DNA of 64,000 nucleotides from Epiperipatus broadwayi (GCA_028023455.1 JAQFVV010012536.1:2062001-2126000); one strand, 5' to 3'. Positions 37,651-49,345 are shown, counted from the stretch's first letter. Notes: generated by a model from the sequence alone, not told the origin. Numbers and translations: made by a program.

Positions 37651-38551
37651 CTATAAAGTGCATTATTCGTATAAAACTATAAGTGATAATTCCAATTTTA
37701 TACCTTCTAAAATATATGTTTTAAAAGGTCTTAATTTATAAATAATTTAACTGTTTAGACACACATAAGTATTTTCTGCTTTAAAATATAATATTCATCT
37801 TATACTTAAATGACCTATGAAATACACCTTGTCACTCACTGCTTTAAATTAAAATAAATAGCTGATTTCTAACTACTACTCTTTAATATTTCAAAAAGCA
37901 ACCTAAGTATGTGTATGTGGGAAGTGCATTGTTCTTAAATATAGGCATTTATCTGTAGGTTCTTTTTATTATTATATAATGTTTATGTAACTACTCCTTA
38001 ATTTCAATTATGAAATCAGGATAGAGCACACACATGCAATATTATGCTCAGATATAGCAAAATAAACTTAATAATATATTAAGCTATTCTTGTTTGCTAA
38101 ATATTGTACGTGTATATATTTTCAGTTATTTATATCATTTATTTTATAAAATTGTATGTTATAATTGTCAATTTCTATTACATAGCATTAAACTTTCACT
38201 AAAGTTTTGCATCAGATATAATCGTTGTTTTCTGAAGTACATTCTATATTGGATTATATATTCTTTATATATGTGTGTTTGTTTGGTACTTCATAATCAA
38301 AGGCTTTTGATAGATAATCAAGAAGTGGGATTAATGTGCAATGTTATAAGATTAACAATGATTAGTTTCATCCTCTTACAGTGATTAAAATAGTATATAA
38401 ATGTGATATCACCAAACATGACATATCTCATTTGTGTTCAACAAAAATATGGAGATTCTGATTTTTACACAACTATCATTGGTCAGAGGTACAGGTTCTG
38501 ATCTAAACTTTAAGCACATAAATTGGAATACTAATGTTGCTTAATATGTAG
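37651..38551. other. Non-coding stretch
   Basis: Nothing recognised. The 96-codon open frame at 38094-38384 is rich in Tyr, Ile, Leu and Cys, lacks a domain and looks compositional. Confidence 0.4.
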
Positions 38552-39170
38552 TTGAAACAACTTGTTCCAAACATTAAGTCACAATATATATTTGTAATGA
38601 AATACCTTGGTCAGATTATTAATACAGATGGAAACATAATGGATGAAATTAATCATATAATTAAACTTGGTTGGAGTGCCTTTGATGGAAATAACTTGAT
38701 ACTAAAAGGAAATATGCCTATGTGTTTGAAAAGGAAGGTTTTTAACAAATGTGTTTTACCAGTTCTTACTTATGGATCTGAGACTTGGACCCTTAATAGA
38801 AAAGAAATACAGAGACTCCAGACCACTCAAAGAAGTATGAAGATGCATGTTGGGAGTAACAAGAAGAGATTGAAAATGCAATGTATGGCTAAGAGAACAA
38901 ACAGGTGTTACTGACCTCATTGAAAAAATTAAAATATTGAAGTGGAGTTTGCTAGAAGAGATGACAATAGATGGACAATTGAAATCTTAAACTGAATTCC
39001 AAGAGATTGTAAAAGACCCAGAAAGAGACCACATGTGAGATGGATGGATGAAATAAGAAATTGTGCAGGGATGATGTGGAGAAGAGAAGCTAAAGATTGG
39101 AGAAGATGGATTAAACTTGGAGAGACCTTCATCCTGCAGTGGATTGATAATAGTTGATGTTGATGATGGT
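38552..39170 (+). pseudogene. RTE-like LINE reverse-transcriptase C-terminal remnant
   Basis: The 120-codon frame at 38552-38914 contains KYLGQIINTDGNIMDEI, then FNKCVLPVLTYGSETWTL followed by a QRSMKM helix, the standard sequence after the RT domain in RTE elements ('KYLG', 'YGSETWTL', 'AQRSMER'). After a frameshift the reading continues in pieces as in 'WMDEIR' (about 39040) and 'ILQWIDNS' (39130-39155), ending near a TTGATGATGGTGA tail. The same order and tail are found at 7188-7573, so both belong to one family. The palm and endonuclease are missing, indicating 5' truncation. The frameshift and internal stops show it is inactive. Confidence 0.82.
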
Positions 39171-39598
39171 GAATGAAATTGTTTAATGTGCATGAAATAT
39201 ATTTGTATCTGATTCAAATCTCTCATATTTATATTGCATTCCTGTGAATGCTTGACATAAAACAATAAGCTATAATTCTGTGTAAATTTTCCAAAGCAGC
39301 CTTTCTCACTCTACATGTTTGTCAAAGACTATTGTCTGATCATTAGGGGAACAAAGATTTGAAATACCTCAACATCCTCATAAAAATAATAGTCTCACTT
39401 TCTGTGTAAATGTCTTAATTATTCCAATTTGATTGTGGATCTTGAGTCTTTTAGCATTTCATCATACATATATTTGGTGATTAATTTATTACTATAATGT
39501 ATTAACTCTTATATTTGGATGAAGATATTTTATATCCACATCTCAACATCTAATGGAACTGAAAGATCAAACTGTAAAAATTACTTGTCCAATGAATT
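39171..39598. other. Non-coding stretch before the SPIN-like element
   Basis: Nothing recognised; the target-site duplication of the next element begins at 39599. Confidence 0.4.
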
Positions 39599-39606
39599 GT
39601 CTAACA

Positions 39607-39791
39607 CAGCAATTCTCAACCTGTGGGTCATGACCCCTTTGAGGGTCGATCAACTCTTTCACAGGGGTCACCTAACCATTGGAAAACACATATTTTTGAT
39701 TCATAACAGTAGCAAAATTACAGGTTGGGGGTTACCACAACATAAGGAACTGTATTAAAGGGTCATGGTATTAGGAGGTTGAGAGCCACTG
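39607..39791. mobile_element. SPIN-like non-autonomous hAT element, 185 bp
   Basis: Ends CAGCAATTCTCAACCT and AGGTTGAGAGCCACTG are inverted repeats flanked by an 8-bp duplication, GTCTAACA (39599-39606) and GTCTAACG (39792-39799). Characteristic internal phrases are GTGGGTCATGACCCCTTTGA, TTTCACAGGGGTCACCTAA, CATAACAGTAGCAAAATTAC and GGGGTTACCACAACATAAGG. These match my memory of the SPIN ('space invader') family, known for near-identical copies in some mammals, a frog, a lizard, a triatomine bug and a pond snail. The open frame at 39519-39758 lies across it and is not a gene. Confidence 0.88.
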
Positions 39792-39812
39792 GTCTAACGT
39801 GTCTAAAATATA

Positions 39813-39888
39813 ATTGTAACCAATCAAATCTTTTAGATTTACTTTGTGAAAACTTATTATTAAATCTAAAAGATTTGGTTGGTTACAT
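39813..39888. repeat. Inverted repeat beside the SPIN-like element
   Basis: TGTAACCAATCAAATCTTTT at 39813 pairs with the complement ending GGTTGGTTACA at 39888, giving arms of about 26 bp with one or two mismatches and a loop of about 20 bp. Confidence 0.65.
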
Positions 39889-41344
39889 TGAAGTTGTATT
39901 CAAATGTGAGAAATGATCATAAACACCAAATCAAGGGAGCAAGGTTCATTGCAAATATGAATACATAATGAAGCAGAACAAATAGTATTCAAATTAGTAA
40001 AATATAAATAAATATATTCAGCGGAATAACCATGAATATAATGTGAAAAGCTCCAAATTATACTTGGTGCTAATAATTTAATAAATATATTTAAACTCTG
40101 ATTTAGCATTTCTTTTAGGGGTCAGTAAACAAATCCATCACCGAAAGGTCTGAAAAGTCTATTTCAATATGAAAATTGAGAAATTAATTTAATTATTTTA
40201 AGCAAAGGTTTTTGAAATATGTATTTTCCAGATTTAAGATCTCGATGCAATTTAAGAGTGGTAAAAGGGCCTGGATTTAGATATAAATCTTTTTGGATTA
40301 ATTCTTCTCTAAAAAAAAAAAAACAAGAAATAAGAGTGTCATTTTGGTCAATTGAAAGAAATAAAAAACAAGTGGTAAGAGGGGTGTTACAATTAATCTT
40401 CCAGATTATTGCTTAAACGTCATTTGACTTTCTAAATAACGTATCTTCGATTATTAAATTTGAGATTAATGTGTAAACATTAATATACCACAACCACAAG
40501 AAGGCAGTAACTCCTATTCTACTTAACCGCCGTGAGAAAATTATCCCGGTTACATGTAAATATGTGCGTATGCGTGCTTGTTTCTTTTTTATAACTAACC
40601 ATATTTACGCCGTACTAGATTGGTGCTAATTATTTCCTTATTTATTTTGTTAGTTTACTTACAACTATTATATTTTCAAACTGATTATATATTTTTAGAA
40701 ATATTCAATAAATAATATATATTTTCTGTCAAACTGTCTTTACAAAAGAAAATGAAATGTTATCAAGAAAACTTGAAATCATCTAAGAAATATCTAAACA
40801 CAAGTCTTTTTTTTATTATAGCAATCAATTATTATAAAAGAATAATAATAAAAACCTACCCAATTCTAATCCAAGCTGTCAAGTGAGCGTATAGTGTATT
40901 CCGTCTTAAAATTAATCTTTGTAATTTAAGGTAAAAGATTAGAAAATTGTTTCTCAGCAAATTATTAGGTTTTTTTTTTTTTTTTTATACTTTACCGGGA
41001 TCTAAACGGTAATTGAAGAAAATAGTTAATAGTGTGAAAAAAGAATAGAACATTAAAATCAAATCGTTAAACTGTCGAGTTTTAATAAATAGTTTGAAGT
41101 AATTTTTGCTTCTATTTTAATCTACTAACGTAATATGAAAACTCAGAAATTGCCAATTGATTGTCATGAGGTATTTTTTCTAAAATCATCTTCAATTTTA
41201 TTCTATTTTAATCACTATATTACCTTTCGAAATCCCCCTACCCCCCATTCTAATATAAGTTTGGCCAATGACATCGTCAGCTAAGTTTATAGAATGGTTT
41301 GCTAATTAATAAAATTATAATTGATTTTTTTTTCGTGTGTCAAA
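39889..41344. other. Non-coding stretch
   Basis: No gene is recognised. Open frames at 39900-40109 and 40219-40416 have no domain. A T-run at 40971-40986 is present. Confidence 0.4.
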
Positions 41345-41422
41345 GCATCGGCCGGGAAGCGAACCCGCAAACCCGGGACAACTGCTTGTAAGCGGCTGTG
41401 CTGACCACTCGACCACCAACGC
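41345..41422 (-). tRNA. tRNA-like sequence (likely relic or SINE head)
   Basis: A GC-rich island. The minus strand begins GCGTTGG and ends CCGATGC, pairing as a 7-bp acceptor stem with two G-U pairs. GGTCGAGTGGTCAGCAC looks like a D arm of the Leu/Ser type (A box), and GCGGGTTCGCTTCCCGG is a T arm with 4 good pairs (B box). The middle, ACAGCCGCTTACAAGCAGTTGT, forms a strong hairpin but not a standard 5-bp anticodon stem with a 7-nt loop; TAC falls in the loop region. No CCA is encoded. A functional tRNA seems unlikely. Confidence 0.4.
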
Positions 41423-41599
41423 TTGACAAAATGATTTTTTAGTTGCATAAATTATTTTAACGGATATTTTATATTTTAAAGCTACTTGCAAAAATTTGGA
41501 ACTTTAAACAAATATACCAAGAGTAATGGCCTTTCTCTTCACTTAGTACCTACATTTTATTTTCAGAGGGCATTTGATTCTGCCTAAATTTGTTTCTGA

Positions 41600-41760
41600 G
41601 TATACAGATCCTCTGAAACTTGTTCTGGTGATATGATGTGATGTGATGCACTGTGGCTTCTTCTTTTTCGGAGTCAGGAATCTCACAGGCCCTATGCCCA
41701 GAGAAACCTATTTGCCACCTTCCCTTCCCTACTCTTTTGATACCCCACTGCCCAATAGTG
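41600..41760 (-). pseudogene. LINE 3' end (same family as 49390 and 60470)
   Basis: On the minus strand, GAGATTCCTGACTCCGAAAA followed by a CATCACATCACATCA tail matches GAGATTCCTGCCTTCGATAA and its CATCACATCACATCACC tail at 50290-50335. The 109-codon minus frame 41879-41550 crosses it. Only the last few codons and the 3' untranslated tail of the LINE are present. It abuts, in opposite orientation, the plus-strand LINE fragment that follows. Confidence 0.6.
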
Positions 41761-42110
41761 GTATGTTTTTTCAGTCTATAATCAAATATATTTCTGCTTA
41801 CATTGATCTGAGTCAAAGCACCTTTTATTGGAAAATATTTTGCTGGCAGGCTTATAACATGAATGATAGCGATAACCAATTGCAGCAGCCATCTCTACTT
41901 AATCTCACTAATAAACAGATGATCCCACAATTCAAATTCTGGCATCTGGAAACCAAACACCTCAATTTCCTTATTAAAATCAATTTAGAAGCTCTGTCCA
42001 CTAATCATGGAAATGATAACATTGACCATACTTGTCCACTCTGTCACAAGTCTGAAGAGACAATACATCATATTTTTCTGAAATGTCCTGCTCTTCTTGT
42101 CTGATATTAA
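41761..42110 (+). pseudogene. LINE C-terminal region with CCHC finger
   Basis: The frame 41643-42104 runs, in its second half, through FKFWHLETKHLNFLIKINLE into HTCPLCHKSEETIHHIFLKC, the zf-RVT finger (C-x2-C, then H and C) found after the reverse transcriptase in several LINE clades, and stops soon after at 42104. The first half of the same frame comes from the reversed LINE tail at 41600-41760, so the open frame is a chimera of two insertions and not one protein. The spacing from KINLEALSTN to the finger resembles 'KINVNALPTN' at 5157-5345 on the minus strand, so both likely belong to one LINE family. Confidence 0.7.
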
Positions 42111-42257
42111 GTTAGTCACCAGATCACATGCTCCATATATTAACACTCTCATTGACAATATGAAACATGGTTTCCTTCCCTCATTTAGGATCACTATTTT
42201 CATTATGACATCACATGATCACCATTTCATAAGCTTACATGTGCTGTTAATAAGAGT

Positions 42258-42610
42258 ACCAAACTCCTACACAATGTTGCCACCAAGTGTAAGCCTTCAT
42301 AATCAATGAATGCAGGAAGATTTGTGCATAAAATCTCTATCTAGAGCCTAATCATAAAATATCCCCAGAGTAGTTTCTAGTCTGTGGCTTTCACCAGGGA
42401 GGAGCCTTGGATTTGAGAACCCTGCCCCTAGGTGCAGTGTTCTCTAATCCTAGATCTATTGCTCTCAAATCCATGGCTCCTTACTAATGAAATCCACAAG
42501 CTATAAAATAGTCTGGGGATGTTAAATGAGTAGACCCTAGATAGGGATTTTATGCACAAACCTTCCTGCATCTATAGGTTATGAAGGTTCATTGTGGCAC
42601 TATTATGTGG
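42258..42610. repeat. Two family A units head to head
   Basis: A minus-orientation unit (42262 to about 42440) faces a plus-orientation unit (about 42440-42610). Cores are decayed: the left reads CUGGUGA, the right CUAAUGA with AAAA for GAAA. The family A outer motif ATCACATGATCACC precedes it at 42212. Confidence 0.68.
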
Positions 42611-43049
42611 AAAGTTACTCTTTGGTTCTTGAGATGCCATTTTTGTTTTAATACCACATTCAAAATACTTTAAATCAGAAATAGAAATAGAGCATTAGGC
42701 CCTTCAGATATCGTACAGGCCATATGGAGCTTTGATTCCCTTACTTTTCCTCTGTAAACAGTTGATTTCTTCTCTATGTGTTAAATGTACTTTTTTTAGT
42801 AATACATGTAAACCATTTTATTTGTCTGTATTATCTATTTGTAAAGAAATATATTTTCCAAATTTGTTTATATGTAAAATATATAATCTTTGAATATACT
42901 CAATAAAAAAAATTAACTTTAAAAAAAAAAATACTGGAACTAAGCCATCAAATAAATACTCTACCTATTGAATAAGAGGTTCTTTTAAGACAAAGAAATA
43001 TCAGATTCTTAGCCATTCCAAAAAGAAAAGAATCATATAAAATAGGTTA
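42611..43049. other. Non-coding stretch
   Basis: Nothing recognised; A-rich run at 42919-42930. Confidence 0.4.
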
Positions 43050-43159
<110 letters not shown>

Positions 43160-43280
43160 AAAGTTGTAATTATAAATTTATTAAACGCACATTGATTACT
43201 AAGTAGAGGCTGTAACCTGAGAATATGCATGTAAAATGTGATAATACGGACCTCTACAGGTGTTTAACCACAAGCTTACA

Positions 43281-43443
<163 letters not shown>

Positions 43444-44662
43444 ATAGTACAAGCACACAGTTGTTTAAGTAATTGTCTAATTAAGTAGAATCATTTAAAC
43501 ACAAATAATGAAGTTTATATATGTGGTTTGATGCTTTTTAACGTTATTAAAAATGTATATTTAATATAATGTTTCTTTCTGGAGAAAATAAAATAAAATA
43601 AAATTCATTTGCCCATTGTTTACATCTATTATAGACATAATTTCATTTTCTGAATTTCTTTCTGTATAACATTATTAGATGCTTGCAAAAACTGGCCATT
43701 TTTCATGGGAAAAAAAAATGATTTGGTTATTAGCACTATCAGATTTTCCACTTCATTTTATAGTGCATCTTATAATTACAGTATTTTAAACAGAATGCTT
43801 TTCAAAGGTTCTAATTTAATTATTGAATTATATGGTATCTATATTTGATAGTGTGTTTCACTTCACATACGTGAAACAATAAAATGGTAAGAACAATAAG
43901 TGAAGATAGAGTTTTATAAATATAAATAAGTTCTTAGTACAAATTTAAATAAAATAACTAATTATATCAATTTGTAAAAAAAACTTCAGTGAGTGAAGCC
44001 ACAAATTATGCTGTAACCCAGTGATTTCAATTATATACTAATAAAAAACAAGTGAATAAACAAAAAATGTAAACAAACAAATAATTAAAAATTTGAAATT
44101 TACAAACATTAAATTTTACCAATCTTGGTATGGGCATTGTATATGTATGGAAATACATGCATGGTAGTTAGCATCTAGGATTTGTCTTTGCCAACTTTTT
44201 TTTATCTTTCTATACTGAACTTACTGCAGTGCAGATAGATAATGTGTATGAGACTGGAGAAAAGTGGGATGGCCACTTTTTGTGGTAATTACTAGTCATT
44301 TGTCCAAATTTGGGCCGAGTTGAATAAAAATGAATCAGCAATATGTGCCAGAACATTGGTAATATATCATATGGAAAATTTTAGAGACATATTCATAAAT
44401 CACTGGTTTACCAAGGAATCTCATGCTAAACACCAAACAATATAGCTGGAAGCCTGCTATCAAGAAGTGGAAAAGTTAAACCAGCATTCTCAAATCTCAA
44501 ACATATTTATTGATGTGTTTTTTTTTTCAGATTTGAAAGTAATTACATACCATACTTAAAAAGCACATTATAGAATGTTTCTTTGCAATTTTTTTAAAGT
44601 TTTATACTATATATAGTATGTGTCATATCTTTAGTAAAAGTGTATTGTAATATATTGAGTTT
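43444..44662. other. Non-coding stretch
   Basis: Nothing recognised. Confidence 0.4.
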
Positions 44663-44879
44663 AAAACAGGCAAAACTCTCCATACAGTAGTGCCACTCAG
44701 TGCAAGCCAGAGTAATCAATGGATGCCAGTGATGAAAACCACAAGCTAGAAACTAGTCTGGAGATATTGTACAAGTAGGTACTAGATAGGGATTTTATGC
44801 ACAAGCCTTCTGGCATCCATTGATTACTCTGGCTTGCACTGAGTGGCACTACTGTATGGAGAGTTTTGCCTGTTTTAAA
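44663..44879 (+). repeat. Family A element with full inverted ends
   Basis: Left arm TTAAAACAGGCAAAACTCTC at 44661 and right arm ending GAGAGTTTTGCCTGTTTTAA at 44878 are exact complements for about 65 bp, up to GGATGCCAG and CTGGCATCC. The interior retains GAUGA, CCACAAGC and GAAACUAGUC, but a deletion has fused the arm to the core and removed the 5' half of helix I. The family A outer motif follows in reverse at about 44910-44925 (GGTGATCATGTGATG). Confidence 0.78.
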
Positions 44880-45562
44880 AACAGTTATGAGCAAGAATAA
44901 AAAGTGGTGATCATGTGATGTTTGATGGTTTAATACATTGAGTGATAAATCTGAAAAAATTTGTAAGTACTTTTGCTAACTGAGAAAAAAACATTGATTT
45001 AATAAGGAAAAGTAAGACATTAATTACATGTTTCAAAAGAATGAATTATAGAGAAATTACCTCTGAAATACTAGTTTAAGCTAAAGTTAGGGATAGGTTT
45101 TTGGTTACAATAAAAAAAAAGCTTTAAATTTAATGTTAAATGATATTAATTATAAGAACATTGCATCAATCAGAAAGTCTTAATTCTCTGTTGAAGAATT
45201 TAGCCAAGAATATAGATTAAATATTTCTAAGCCATTTACTGCAAATAGAGGATGATTGTATAGATTCCAAACTGTTACATTCTTTAAAATATTGAACCAG
45301 TGAAGTTGTATCTGTTGAAAATGGATCTGCCACTATATTTGCATTAGGAAAGTGTCCAGAACAGGTATTTAACTGCAATGGCAAATAGTTGTGAATGACT
45401 GATATGTACACAGTATTGTAAATATATATGCAAATGTGGTTTCTCAATTTATTATTAATAACATTATTTTTAAACATTTTATTTATATTACAATCTTAAT
45501 TTATTTATGCATACTATACTTATAAAGAATACATATAAAGCACTTGGTTTTTATATATATCC
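44880..45562. other. Non-coding stretch
   Basis: Nothing recognised apart from the outer motif just noted; the open frame at 45217-45477 (minus) has no domain. Confidence 0.4.
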
Positions 45563-45648
45563 TTAAAACCCAGTCAACACTTAGACAATCCCAATATCAA
45601 TAACAATCAACAATTTCAAACTGTTGTCAAGGCAACCTCCTCTTAACA

Positions 45649-45686
<38 letters not shown>

Positions 45687-45690
45687 TGAA
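45563..45690 (+). repeat. Family E repeat followed by (TA)n(TG)n
   Basis: CAACACTTAGACAATCCCAA, AACAATCAACAATTTCAAAC and TGTTGTCAAGGCAAC match copies at 48394 and, reversed, 57945 and 25473. It ends TTAACAAT and runs directly into (TA)n(TG)n at 45650-45687. Confidence 0.68.
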
Positions 45691-46830
45691 AAGCACTTAC
45701 AGTACAATAAATAATACTTATTGTCTTAAAAACATGGCTTGTCAACAACATGTGAGTTATATACTCTATGCATTCATATGTGAGGGACCTTTGGAACAAA
45801 ATATAATGTAGACCATAGCTTCATACCAAGCTTTATTATAATGATTAGTAGAGAAAATGCCATATTTTACAAACTGATCAAAATATATCTGCTGGCTACT
45901 GTTCTCAAAATACATCAGGATTTAAAATACATAGAATGCTTAAAATCTCTCTATGAACTTGTGGTTCAGTATTCAACAACAGGAAGGTACACAGTTGAGC
46001 TTCACTGCAATAACATTGTTATATAACAAAGTAAAATTTGATAAGATATAAAAGGTTGCCCAATAAATCAGTAACCTTGTTTACTGACTAATACCTAAGA
46101 AAAAATTACTAAATAAAGTAATAAGTAAGATCAATCCTATTTCATTTCAATATGTTAAAATAAGATAATACTTCACACAGTTCACATTATTCAAATATAT
46201 TTTCAATGCAAGCACATGAGAATTCAAATTATTTTGAAATTCCTAAAAACATATCAAACCCTTATAAATAATCATAGAGGAAATAATGATGCATTACATT
46301 TATCCCATTTTGAATACTAACCTTCTGGAATATGATAATGATTTTGATGATCATTACTTTTCATGCATTTACTTAAATAAAAAATAGTTATAGATTTACA
46401 TGCATATACACACATGTAAAATCTATGTTCTTTTACATTTACATCTAACTAATTATGATGCATTTTTTAAATTTATTTATTTAAACGAAATACTTAAGTT
46501 AGTACAGATTAGGTTTAACACAAATATTTTATTTGATATTTTAAATATATTTATAGATATGAAATTAATATTCATTAATGGCAGGCTGTTTGTTTATTCA
46601 ACAATTTAAAGAAATTTAATAAAATGCGTCTAACTTCAAATGTTTTAAAATAATGCAAACAGATTTTAAATGGGCACATCTTTCAATTTTATAGTCTTAA
46701 ATCTAAGCCTCTAATAATAGAACTTATATCAATATGCACTTTTTTCGTATTTTAATGTAAATAAGATTTTTAAGTAAATTTCAATATTAAAATTTATTTA
46801 CATAAAAATCTTATACCTATATTTAATATA
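45691..46830. other. Non-coding stretch with one hairpin
   Basis: Inverted repeat at about 46757-46815 (TAAATAAGATTTTTAAGTAA with TTATTTACATAAAAATCTTA). Otherwise nothing recognised. Confidence 0.4.
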
Positions 46831-47193
46831 TAGGGTATATGAGCACAGACTTTCACACCACCCACCACTCTCCACACTATCTTATAACACTGATACACCT
46901 GAACACATATATGTTGAAAAGATAATTAATCATCAATATACGTATTTCATGCTAACCCATCAATCATCAGTTGGTCTGGAGTACCATCTCCACACATATA
47001 TGTTATAAGTGCTCAGATATATATTCAGATAGCCAATCCTCATACTTTAATGGACAGGCTTCAATCTACTCCACACTCCAACTCTTCAACCATCCATCCA
47101 ATTGAAAATCTGGTGATGGAATGCTCAAAGGCCACCCTGAGGCCGAGATTCTTGTCACACCCATGTTGGCCTAAGGTCAATCTGACCCCTCAT
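46831..47193 (-). repeat. Family C hammerhead SINE-like repeat, full-length minus copy
   Basis: Reverse orientation of 37285-37650 over its full length, ending at GTCAATCTGACCCCTCATGT. Core on the minus strand: CUGAUGA 46970-46964 intact, helix II decayed (UGAU with AGCA), GAAA 46948-46945 intact, then UACGUA. Confidence 0.78.
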
Positions 47194-47494
47194 GTACTAT
47201 ATTTATAAAATACAATAATAAAATTATCCTATTTTTGATTTACAAGTGTCCATCTTTCTGTAGTCACAACTTTGATGCTGACTGTTTCAAATAAATACAT
47301 TTATGATTACTACTAACTATTTAGTAATTTACAGATTATCGTTAGCCCATATATAAAATTAAAATCTCAGTTAAAGATTAATATATTTGTTTTTAATTAT
47401 ACTTAAACATATGCAATAATTCAGTTTTCTTTCTTATTTCTTGTGCAATCATTTCTTAATATAACTTTATCTTTCTTATTACATTGCCAAATCC
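47194..47494. other. Non-coding stretch
   Basis: Nothing recognised. Confidence 0.4.
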
Positions 47495-47880
47495 ATATAA
47501 TATTAATATCATCTATGTTTTTTATTACTTTCTACAATGCTTTTTTACAACCCACTATTGACCATTTCAATTGCCCCAGAAATCTTCTTCAGAATTACCA
47601 ATATTCTTTATCTTCTTTATGAAGTATTAAAAGTTTATATTTCTTATTGCATTGCCAAATCCATATAATATTAATGTCATCTATGTTCTTTTATTATTTT
47701 CTACAATGCTGTTTTACAACTCACAACAGTTTCAATTGCTTCAGCTTCAGGTCTGAAAAAGATTGCTTCTTCAGTTCTGAAGAAGATTGTTGGGGCAATC
47801 AAAACTGTCATAGGTTGTAAAAAAACAGTGCAAAAAGTAATGAAGAACATAGATGATATTAATATTATAATTTTTTAATA
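47495..47880. mobile_element. Two family D copies in tandem
   Basis: CATATAATATTAATATCATC at about 47498 and CATATAATATTAATGTCATC at about 47662 start two copies; the second has its inverted arm ending GATGATATTAATATTATA near 47869, the first lacks it. In the second copy the plus strand reads CUGAAGA, AGAUUG-loop-CAAUC, AAAACUGUC at about 47766-47800, hammerhead-like but with GAAA changed to AAAA. Confidence 0.65.
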
Positions 47881-48204
47881 TATAAAACTTTCTCTCTTCT
47901 GTATATTCTCAAAACATATGAATAATGACATCTGAAAAAAAAACAGATGAACTCCTTTCCCCTGAAGAATGAAGTTTGTGTTTATGTATAACTAAGAAAC
48001 ATATATATTAATCTTTAAATGAGGTTTAGGTTGATATCTGATCTGTGGATAATCTCTAGTTTAATCAGTGATTAGTAATAATTACTAACATATTTATCTG
48101 AAGTGATTAGTATCAAAGTTCTGAATACAAAAAGGTTAGTACTTGTAAATCAAAATGTAGAATTAATGATGACAAAATGTAGAACAAATGATGAAGATGT
48201 CTTA
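47881..48204. other. Non-coding stretch
   Basis: Nothing recognised. Confidence 0.4.
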
Positions 48205-48320
48205 TAAATGGTAATCTTAATGAACTGATGAATGCTGGTTCAATATAAAATCTGCACCTTGTGGATCATTTTACCTTTTTAGATCTTTATTTGTATGCTT
48301 CAATATATCATGGAATGGAA
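48205..48320 (+). repeat. Family C remnant
   Basis: GAACTGATGAATGCTGGTTC then TAAAATCTGCACC and GTGGATCATTTTACC follow the core-to-tail order of family C. CUGAUGA is intact; GAAA is changed to AAAA. Confidence 0.55.
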
Positions 48321-48393
48321 ATATAAATAAATCTTAAAAAATAATAAAGGTATATGGTTATAGCAGTGAATACATTCACAATATAACCATTCA

Positions 48394-48478
48394 AAACTAG
48401 TTAACACTTAGGCAATCCCAATGTAGATAACAATCAACAATCTCAAACTGTTGTCAAGGCAACTTCCTTTTAACAATA
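48394..48478 (+). repeat. Family E repeat
   Basis: GTTAACACTTAGGCAATCCC through CTGTTGTCAAGGCAACTTCC to TTTTAACAAT; see copy at 45563. Confidence 0.68.
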
Positions 48479-48696
48479 AAAGATAAAAACAATTGAAATC
48501 ATTATCCTGGTGGAGAAATTTTAATATAACTCTTACATAAGTCTTTGCTTTGTCAACAAGCATTCATTATATTTACTTTTTATGAGCAGAATACATTGGA
48601 TTGCATGATGACTCAAGATAATTAATATAAAGAATGATATGAGTAAACCCATTTTTCTACAACAATAATTATGTAATATTACATTTATATTTCTTA

Positions 48697-49000
48697 AACT
48701 AAAGATCAGCTTTTCAAGCTAATTCACATGCGCTTTATGAATCTTAATAATAAATAAATACTTTCACTTCCAACACAAGATAAAGTTTTTGTGAAAGAAT
48801 AGAATGAATCCACCTATTCTTTCAACCCAAATGTTTAAGTATGGGCAAATCTTAAGCACTGGAAATGAAAGTGTTTGGGTTGAAAGAATAGGTGGATTCA
48901 TTTTCCTCTTTTGCAAAGACTTTATCTTGTGTTGGAAGTGAAAGTATTCATTTATTATTAAGATTCATGTGAATTATCTTGAAAAGCTGATCTTTCGTTT
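48697..49000. mobile_element. Long foldback element, about 300 bp
   Basis: AAAGATCAGCTTTTCAAG on the left pairs with CTTGAAAAGCTGATCTTT on the right; TGAATCCACCTATTCTTTCA inner left pairs with TGAAAGAATAGGTGGATTCA inner right. Arms are about 130 bp around a centre near 48850. A diverged relative of one arm lies at 14835-15000. The small open frame at 48969-49175 straddles the right edge and is not a gene. Confidence 0.78.
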
Positions 49001-49224
49001 ATTACAATTCATAAACATCATGCTATATAAAATAAATATCTCATTTATATTTCTTGTAAACAATATTGTGCGAATATTTATTAGAGGTAACCATTCTTGG
49101 AAACAGCTTACTTGTAGAAATATTTGGAATTTAAATTTATTTCAGAATTTTCTTGTTATATATATATATATATAATAACATCTTTTTAAAGAATAGTAAT
49201 AATGAAAAAAATTAAAGAGTATTT

Positions 49225-49345
49225 AAAGAAATGCTTTTATTCATATAAATATATTAAAAGGTAAAAAATGTACTAAAAAGTAAAAAGTGCATAAAATTTA
49301 TTTTTAACCTTTTATTGCATTTATATGAATAAAAACATTTCTTAA
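49225..49345. repeat. Hairpin-forming inverted repeat
   Basis: AAAGAAATGCTTTTATTCAT pairs with ATGAATAAAAACATTTCTT, and AAAAGGT with AACCTTTT further in. AT-rich, non-coding. Confidence 0.6.

Noticed and set aside
38094-38384. 96-codon open frame as a possible small membrane protein
   Set aside because: Rich in Phe, Ile, Leu and Tyr as expected from AT-rich sequence, with no signal, domain or conservation visible.
41345-41422. Functional tRNA-Val (TAC)
   Set aside because: No standard anticodon stem-loop can be drawn around TAC, and the D stem is weak.
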